Source: Nageia nagi
Lineage: Eukaryota > Pinophyta
Length of the DNA stretch: 64,000 nucleotides
Assembly: GCA_050084985.1 (NCBI GenBank)
Contig: JBITNC010000002.1
Span: forward strand, 4,340,001 to 4,404,000
Direction: 5' to 3'
Part shown: positions 57,690-64,000 of the stretch, one piece after another
Layout of the letters: every line of letters begins with the position of its first letter
How positions within the stretch are numbered: position 1 is the first letter of the stretch
Position numbers and translations under genes: made by a program
Notes under the pieces: generated by a model
Told to the model about the DNA's origin: nothing
Seen by the model: only the letters and a program-made list of their open reading frames with translations
Database searches by the model: none

Positions 57690-58290
57690 TTTGTAACTAG
57701 TTCGATACCACCTCTACATAACCATTTCGGTACCAAATATTCTACAACTAGTTTAGCACCACATTGACTCCATATGCCATTGCAATGGATATTGTATCCT
57801 ATATCCATGTAACAAGGTTGGCACACTAGATCCATGCAACTTGTATGATACCATATACACATACATCTGGTTCAATATATTTTACACATGGAATCAATAT
57901 AGCACCAAAATAGTATCATCTCTCATTGTAACTGATATGGTGTTATATACACATGCAACCAGTTCAATACCATATCTATAACCATTTCGGTACCAAAAAT
58001 TATACAACAAGTTCAATACCACATCGACTTCATATATCATTGCAACTGGTTAGGTACCTTATATCCATACAACTAGGTCAACACTCTATATCCATGCAAC
58101 TGGTACGATAACATATATACATGCAACAAATTTGACATATTTTACAAATGTCACTGATTTAGTACTATACTAGTATCATCTCTTATTGTAACCGATGCAA
58201 TACCATATACTTATGCAATTGATTTGACACCATACCAACCTTATATCTCATTGCAATTGATATGCCATTATATATCCATGTAACTAGATT
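57690..58290. repeat. two-level minisatellite
   Basis: A higher-order unit of about 260 bp (ACCATTTCGGTACC at 57721 and 57981) is made of short subunits of about 33-37 bp built on ATATCCATGCAACTGGTACG-like sequence (CATGCAAC, GATACCATATA recurring). About two and a half large units are present. No open frame spans it. Confidence 0.7.
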
Positions 58291-59240
58291 ATAAGATGAG
58301 CACAAATTGTTAGCTTCCTCATGATGCAGTGGTATGAAATGAGAATTGCATATGTATATATGTAGATGTGTTTGTGTATACTCACCTATAAGTGGCTATT
58401 TTTATGGGATTATTTTCATTTTTTTTTTTATAATTTTGAGTTGAAAGTATGCCAAATAGGATTAGAATTGAAGGCTAATATATTTTCAAAAAAATAAAAT
58501 ATACTTGTAGAGTCATTGGCTACCGGGCCCAAAAATTTTAAAAACTTATAAAATTTTAACATTAGGTGGGAATGACTACAATTATATTAGCCAAATCAAA
58601 AATTTAAAATCCTAAATTATAGCTATGATTAGCCAATTCACCCACTAAAATTTTCCCTTCTCCTAAGATATTATATTAATTTCATCTCTTCTTCTCATGA
58701 TGTTTGTTCTATAAAATTACATATGTTGTTATTATGATCTTTGGAAGGTATTTACTATTTTTCATCTCAAATTATTTGCACTTGATCCTTGATGATCATC
58801 TCTTCCACAATAATCAATGCAAAGAGGAGGCATAATACATCACCAAATAAATTATTAATTCAAAGTTGTGCATGGTTTAGGGAAGTAATTCTTTTCTTCT
58901 CTTTTTCCTTTACAAGCATAATTCCTTTTCATTTCATTAAAACTTTCAAAGGGTGGCAACTATTAACACGTAATTTAGTATCATTTTTGGGCTAAACTAG
59001 TTGTCTTATTACCCTTAAGGCATTATGATCTATGTTAGCATTACATTACATTTTATTATCAATAAAGTTTGATATAAGAAATATATTATGCATGTTTCTC
59101 TTTGTTTTTGTAAGGGACAATGAGCAATGGTTGTGTGTTTTAGGTAATCTCTTATGCCTATAAATAGATAAACATATGCATGGGATGAAAATTAAGATTT
59201 CATCTCGATAAGACCATGCATATACTCTCATAAACCTTCA
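58291..59240. other. AT-rich intergenic DNA
   Basis: No gene recognised. Short open frames at 58789-58995 (plus) and 59046-59231 (minus) have no motif and are probably chance. Confidence 0.5.
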
Positions 59241-60215
59241 TGATAGTTTTATACACCACCTATCAAGATTTGATTTGTTACACTCAAAACCTATTTATTC
59301 TCCATACTTCATAATATTTCTAGAAGAGGCTTGAGAAACATAAGCTCTAGATCTTGTGAACTAAATCTTTAAGAGTGCTAGCATTAGTACTATGTTGCAT
59401 GCATCATCTCACTCTGAAATCAAGGATTTAAGGCTCAATGCCAGGAAAGCTTTCATATAAGAGTATCTTCATCAACCAAGTAAGCAACATGTATATTTCT
59501 CTAATCGATTATCTCATAGGTATAAATCTTATTCTATAACTTAAGTCCTATATTTGATCATTTATCATTTTAAGTTATTATTATATACATATTTGATTAT
59601 ATTAGGTATTGTAGGTAATAAGCTCCATAATATTGTCTATAATTTAAGTAGATGTACTATATGTTTTTGAAATACATGTAACCATTAATTAGGATTACAT
59701 TTTATCATCTATAATACTCTAAAAAATACTCATAGTATCTCTAGAAACCACCTATCAAGATTAGATCTATTACACTCAAGATCTATTTGTCATTTCCTTT
59801 GCAATACATACTGAGGATAGGATTACTTATTCTTAGATGTGAGATTAGTTCATTCTAACATCACAAGACTCCTATTGTCAGTTCCACTAGATATAAGTGC
59901 TTTCAATTCTCCTATCTGCATTCCAGGTAATCTTTGTACATAGGCTAGAGTCTAAACAATTATTCACATATCACCAATGTAAATGAACATGTATTTATCT
60001 TCCTCATTCCCCTCTTATAGATTTATTAAGTTACTACATCCAATTCTATTACAACTAGCGTATTCATTGTTTTAGATTTTTCATTAAGTAATTATTTTAT
60101 TAAGCATCACAAGTTGTAAGCTCCATAATATTATTCTTAATTAAGTAGGTGTATTATATCTCTATAATACCTTATTCATAATTAGGGTTGCATTTTATCA
60201 TCTACATATTGGTGA
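59241..60215. repeat. old tandem duplication, two ~500 bp units
   Basis: Only the edges remain clearly alike: CCTATCAAGATTTGATTTGTTACACTCAAAACC-like text starts both units (59260 and 59751; first 20 bases CCTATCAAGATTTGATTTGT), and AATAAGCTCCATAATATT / AGTTGTAAGCTCCATAATATT near the end (59618 and 60114), followed by a shared ATTTTATCATCTA. The middles have diverged strongly. Confidence 0.45.
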
Positions 60216-62700
60216 ACTTGACTCTTTCATTTTTCAAATCTTAAATTAGGATTTGAGAAAATTTTGACCTAGATATCTTCACATATATGTCATCCAAAAC
60301 TTAGGATTTTTGAAAGAGTTTAATCATAAAATCTTGTGAGTATGATAGAAATGGTAGGATCTAACAACATGGAAGATATTTTGAAAGCCAAGTTTGGAAA
60401 CACACATGATAACGATAGCGCTAACACTATTGATAGCATCATTATTGGCATGTAAGAGGGATTTGGCATCATGAGCAATGAAATAATAAAGCTACTAGTA
60501 AATAAGATCAATACTGTATACTAGAAAGATAGACGTGAGGTTTCTAAATAAAAAGGTAACCTCCTTAGTGAGATTGGGTTTTATATAAACTTGAATCTTT
60601 TAGTTGATCATCATATCTTATGTTTTGGGCATATACTCTTTTAATGATTTTGAAGTATAAGCTTTGATATTAATCTTCTTTGAGGTTATATTCCAATTCT
60701 AACCCGATATGGATGATCTTGTTGATAAGATAACATGATTCCAAATATGATTTTTTAGTGTTTCTCTTAATGTGGCTAGGCAATATTCCATTTCTTAACT
60801 TGGGCTTTTAGTTCCCCTTTGGTCATCCAATTTTCCTTTTCTAGGCTAAGCATCCCAATGTTCCATAATCACCCTACTTACTCTAGGAAAGATTTAGAAC
60901 CATGGGAGTTAACATATTCTTGTTCTCTTGAAATTGCTCCAACTTATTTATGTGCTTTCGATGAGATGTTGATGCTTAATGAAACCCCAATTTCTTGATT
61001 ATTTATTCTCTTTAGCTTCAATTTTTGTAGAAGAGCATGGACTTCATCCAACCTAATATCAACCAAGAAAGACGTTCTTTAAAAGGATTTGAAAAGAAAT
61101 GCCCTATAAATTCTTCCTTTGAATAGTTAAGTTCATAATTATCTTTTCAAACTTATCTGGGAGGATTTAGGCTAAAGGACTATGTAATTACTTTATTTAT
61201 TTTGATTTCAAATAAAAATAATTTTTCTAAACTAGTTAATCAAGATTTCCTTTAAAATAACATAATGTATTGTAAAAAAAATCTCAAAGCCAAATATATT
61301 TAACAAACTTCAAACTTTCAATATTGATCATATGGTCTTTGAATTCTTACATGTCTCCTTGATTTGACATTTAATTTTATTGCAAATCTTCAAAGACTTC
61401 AATATTAATATATATATCTGTAGAACAATATTATGTGTATGTCTAAGGTATTTTAACATTATTCTACTATTACCATGGAAGAACCATAACCATTGAAACA
61501 AGCCTCTCATTTATAATGGTTAATGTAAAGCTTGATATATCATTTACCTAATCTCTTAGAAACCAATTTACAATAATAAGGTCCATCAAAGTTAAAGTTC
61601 AAGTTTGAAACTTTCATTTTAAGGTATAAATACTATTATTATTATTAAACCAATTTCAATATTTTTTAACAAATATCAATTATTACTATATTTAAAATTT
61701 ATCAAATAAAAATATAACATATGGAAATAATATTTTCAATCTTAAGAAAGAGTTGCTTAGTAACAGTTTGCAAAAGATAACATGATCTCAACTTATCACT
61801 TCATTCTTCTAGCCTTTAGAAGCTATGATCAAGAAGCACCAGGGTGATAATAGAGATACAATAAGATCAACTCGTTGTCGACTCCAACAAAGACCATCTA
61901 TGACGACATCCAACTCTTATATCACTCACTTCTTTTTAGCCTTGAAAGTTGGGAGTGATCCTTGATACAAAGATCTTGTATATCATTTGTCATATTGTTT
62001 ATTGCTTTCCTTACTTTATCTGCATTAGGCACTCTCGTTGCTTTGCATGTCTTACTTTACAGTCCCATTGACCTCTTTTGATCAGTGATGGACATTAATA
62101 CAATTTCAATTTCAATATTCATTTTTTTATTATGAATTGTAGGTCAATTTCTTGGATTAGATTCGTGTCAGAGGGGTTCTCTTTCATCAAATTCACTCAT
62201 GAGTTGCACCTAATCTCATCCACACTAACTAATCATCCATTGACTAAACTTAAAATATCCACATGATGTAAGAGGGGAGGAGTATTGAACGTGGGAACTC
62301 CCTTTATCAACTTGAGAATTTTAACTTCCAACTTACTCTCTACATTCCCTCACATCTTTAGATAATATTTATTATTATCATTTAATATTTTATAACACTT
62401 ACTAATCATCTTTATTGAATTGATATATTATGTAAGATTAGAGAAGATAAACCTTTTAATATCCTTTTAAACCTATTGATTTGTAAGATCTATCAAAATT
62501 TATCCAAAAAATCAATATATATATATATATATATATTAACAAAAATAAAATACCAAATAAAATAATGAAATTTATTTTGAATAAATATATATCAATTATA
62601 TGCGTTTGAATTTACTAGATTTTATTTCTTTCATCAATTTTCAAATAATAAATAATAAAATAAACCATATTTTGGTGCTTCCGAGTTTCAACTTCTTGAC
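60216..62700. other. AT-rich intergenic DNA upstream of the PIN gene
   Basis: No gene recognised. A (TA)n microsatellite of about 10 repeats lies at 62515-62536. Frames at 60320-60511 and 61328-61510 (minus) are short and without motif. Confidence 0.5.
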
Positions 62701-63540
62701 TGCCTCGATTGTGCTAAATTTCCAGCAACCAAAAAAGAGCTCCGAGTCCAGTGATGTCTTGTTCTAGAACCACAAAAGAAAAGCTGGAATTTGGCTCCGA
62801 TAAATATTGATTCCCTCAGATTGACCAATACCGTTTACACAGTAAGAACAAAAAACATTTAGAGGTCAGACGGTTTAGTCTCCACCATGAGAATCTGGAC
62901 TTACTAGCTGTGACTAGAATAAGGTCTGATGCTGGGCAGGCTTTATCCAACAAGAAGAAAGCAGTCCTCTTTACTTACTGTTTGGTTGGTGCCATGACAA
63001 GACATTACACACTGAAAATTGGATGGGCAGTTTGTCTCTACTTAATTATACATCTATTCCCTGACCTCCAACAAAGGAACATGGACAATAAATCTTACAT
63101 TACAAGATTTACAGTCTCCGATTGAGAACTTGTGCTAAGAACAAATCAATAGTCCAATCAATGTGGTGGAAATGGAATTAACATGAGTTTAGATATTCGT
63201 TTTGTAAATCTGTTACGTTTGAGTTAAAGTTTTGATTAAGATGGCCACCCTCACCATCACTAGTCAAGTTCAACAAATCAATGCGGTGTCCTCCAGTAGT
63301 AAAGTCTATAGATTGGTTTAAAAGACATGGTTAAGATGACCACCCTCACCATCATTATCATCATTATATATACAACTCTCTCACACGGAATCTCAAGGCA
63401 TTTGATTTGTTTGTGCTTGAAATCATTCTTCTTCATCCCTTGCCAAGAAAGCTAGCAATTTTCTTTGGTGGGTGGCATTGAAAAATCCATAGATTGAACA
63501 AAAGCACTGAAAATCTTAGCAGGATCTATCCTAGTGTTAT

Positions 63541-63611
63541 ATGGTGGTGGGGTAATGGAGGCCACTACCACTTCCATTGAGCAAAAGAAGCCAAGTGGGT
63601 GTCTAGAGTGA
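63541..63611 (+). promoter_or_regulatory. two overlapping upstream ORFs in the presumed PIN leader
   Basis: ATG 63541 encodes MVVG then TAA (63553-63555). The last base of that stop is the first base of ATG 63555, which opens an 18-residue frame (MEATTTSIEQKKPSGCLE) ending TGA 63609-63611. Both lie about 115-185 bases before the main ATG and could reduce its translation if the leader starts near 63400 and is unspliced. Confidence 0.4.
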
Positions 63612-63668
63612 TTGTTTCTCGCACCAATTTATCATTTTCCTTTGTTTCATTGTTGTCTCAGAGCTTGG

Positions 63669-63680
63669 ATGCCATTGTAG
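63669..63680 (+). promoter_or_regulatory. minimal upstream ORF in the presumed PIN leader
   Basis: ATG CCA TTG TAG encodes only MPL. It stops 46 bases before the main ATG, a distance at which reinitiation is poor, so it could lower translation. Depends on the unproven transcription start. Confidence 0.35.
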
Positions 63681-63726
63681 CAGCAGTATAGCGTAGTTTA
63701 GGTGTGTGTTTTGTTAGTTCGGAACA

Positions 63727-64000
63727 ATGATTAATGGAGCAGATCTCTACAATGTCTTGACTGCAGTCGTGCCACTCTATGTGGCAATGATTTTGGCCTA
63801 TGGGTCTGTGAAATGGTGGAAGATCTTTACTCCAGATCAGTGCTCTGGTATAAACCGGTTTGTGGCTCTTTTTGCTGTCCCTCTTCTTTCTTTCCATTTC
63901 ATCTCCACCAATGACCCATATACCATGAACTTGAGATTCATAGCAGCAGATTCCCTGCAAAAAATACTGGTTTTGGTAATGTTAGGCATATGGACCAAGA
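63727..64000 (+). CDS. PIN: PIN-family auxin efflux carrier, N-terminal part (partial at window end)
   Basis: ATG 63727 opens an unbroken frame of 91 codons to the window edge. It begins [20 protein letters not shown], with the first transmembrane helix near residues 7-28, then [38 protein letters not shown] and [12 protein letters not shown], the invariant N-terminal block of canonical plasma-membrane PINs. These proteins export the hormone auxin (indole-3-acetate) from the cell, and their polar placement directs its flow. Canonical PINs are about 550-700 residues with two five-helix bundles around a long central loop, so roughly 85% of the gene lies outside. The start is secure because the conserved N-terminal Met-Ile-x-x-x-Asp-Leu-Tyr aligns exactly. 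It is the only intact host gene seen. Which PIN clade it belongs to cannot be told without the loop; the start resembles gymnosperm and canonical type PINs. Confidence 0.96.
   Translation, partial: MINGADLYNVLTAVVPLYVAMILAYGSVKWWKIFTPDQCSGINRFVALFAVPLLSFHFISTNDPYTMNLRFIAADSLQKILVLVMLGIWTK

Larger units (their letters stand above)
62701..63726 (+). promoter_or_regulatory. upstream and 5' leader region of the PIN gene
   Basis: Base composition shifts from AT-rich to mixed at about 62690. TATATATA at 63365-63372 is followed at once by a pyrimidine patch (CTCTCTCACAC), a good plant core promoter, placing the start of transcription near 63395-63405 and giving a leader of about 320 bases. A 26 bp element (GATTAAGATGGCCACCCTCA... 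at 63234-63259) recurs with two changes at 63329-63354, 95 bp downstream. Two TGTCTC motifs (63033-63038 and, within the leader, 63654-63659) match the auxin response core, in keeping with PIN genes being auxin-responsive, though such a hexamer is expected often by chance. Three short upstream ORFs are listed separately. Confidence 0.6.

Noticed and set aside
62910-63125. A 71-codon plus-strand frame upstream of PIN
   Set aside because: No recognisable motif, no conserved start context, and it lies in the promoter region. Chance frame.

Overview
The window is nuclear DNA of a seed plant with a large, repeat-rich genome. It is AT-rich, mostly nested LTR retrotransposons in different states of decay, and one host gene enters at the right edge. 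That gene is the start of a PIN auxin efflux carrier (63727 to the window end). The PIN sequence plus kilobases of old LTR elements fits a gymnosperm best, but this is inference; only 'vascular plant' is firm.

Left part (1-12420): unannotated AT-rich DNA, a tandem array of about 176 bp units (2110-3330), then a complete Ty1/copia element (copia-1, 3816-12415) with 489 bp LTRs, TSD ATTTG, tRNA-iMet primer site, polypurine tract and a gag-PR-INT-RT-RNaseH polyprotein broken by three nonsense codons and a frameshift. Its ~3 kb leader holds an antisense fragment of a host DUF2828 (vWA-type) gene.

Middle (13453-33400): a minus-strand copia remnant (13453-15950, 3' LTR at its left) abuts the RNase H end of a minus-strand Ty3/gypsy element. 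That gypsy element is split by a 13.9 kb Athila/Tat-like gypsy element (16114-29981, TSD AACTC) and resumes at 29982 with pol, gag, a tRNA-iMet primer site and part of its 5' LTR (to about 33400). The Athila-like element has a decayed tRNA-Asp primer site, gag, protease, a tandemly duplicated RT-RNaseH block, integrase and a further broken ORF after integrase.

Right-middle (33405-51502): a minus-strand Tat-like element with 690 bp LTRs, a degenerate gag, no visible pol, a degenerate plant-mobile-domain (PMD) reading region on the opposite strand, and a ~192 bp tandem array near its 3' end. A second, very young copy of the copia family (copia-2, 42038-50801, TSD CTAGG, LTRs differing at one base by eye) sits 10-15 bp inside its 5' LTR. 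Copia-2 has one in-frame stop in the whole polyprotein and carries a different cargo in its leader: a pentatricopeptide-repeat (PPR)-like fragment.

Right flank (51503-63726): low-complexity AT-rich DNA with a 1.2 kb direct repeat pair, a minisatellite built on ~260 bp units, and finally the PIN upstream region with a TATA box, a local duplication and three short upstream ORFs.

The most unusual observation is that two members of one copia family hold different host-gene-like fragments at the same place in a long, possibly spliced leader. All coordinates of decayed elements are read by eye from short matches and are approximate unless a boundary repeat or TSD fixes them.
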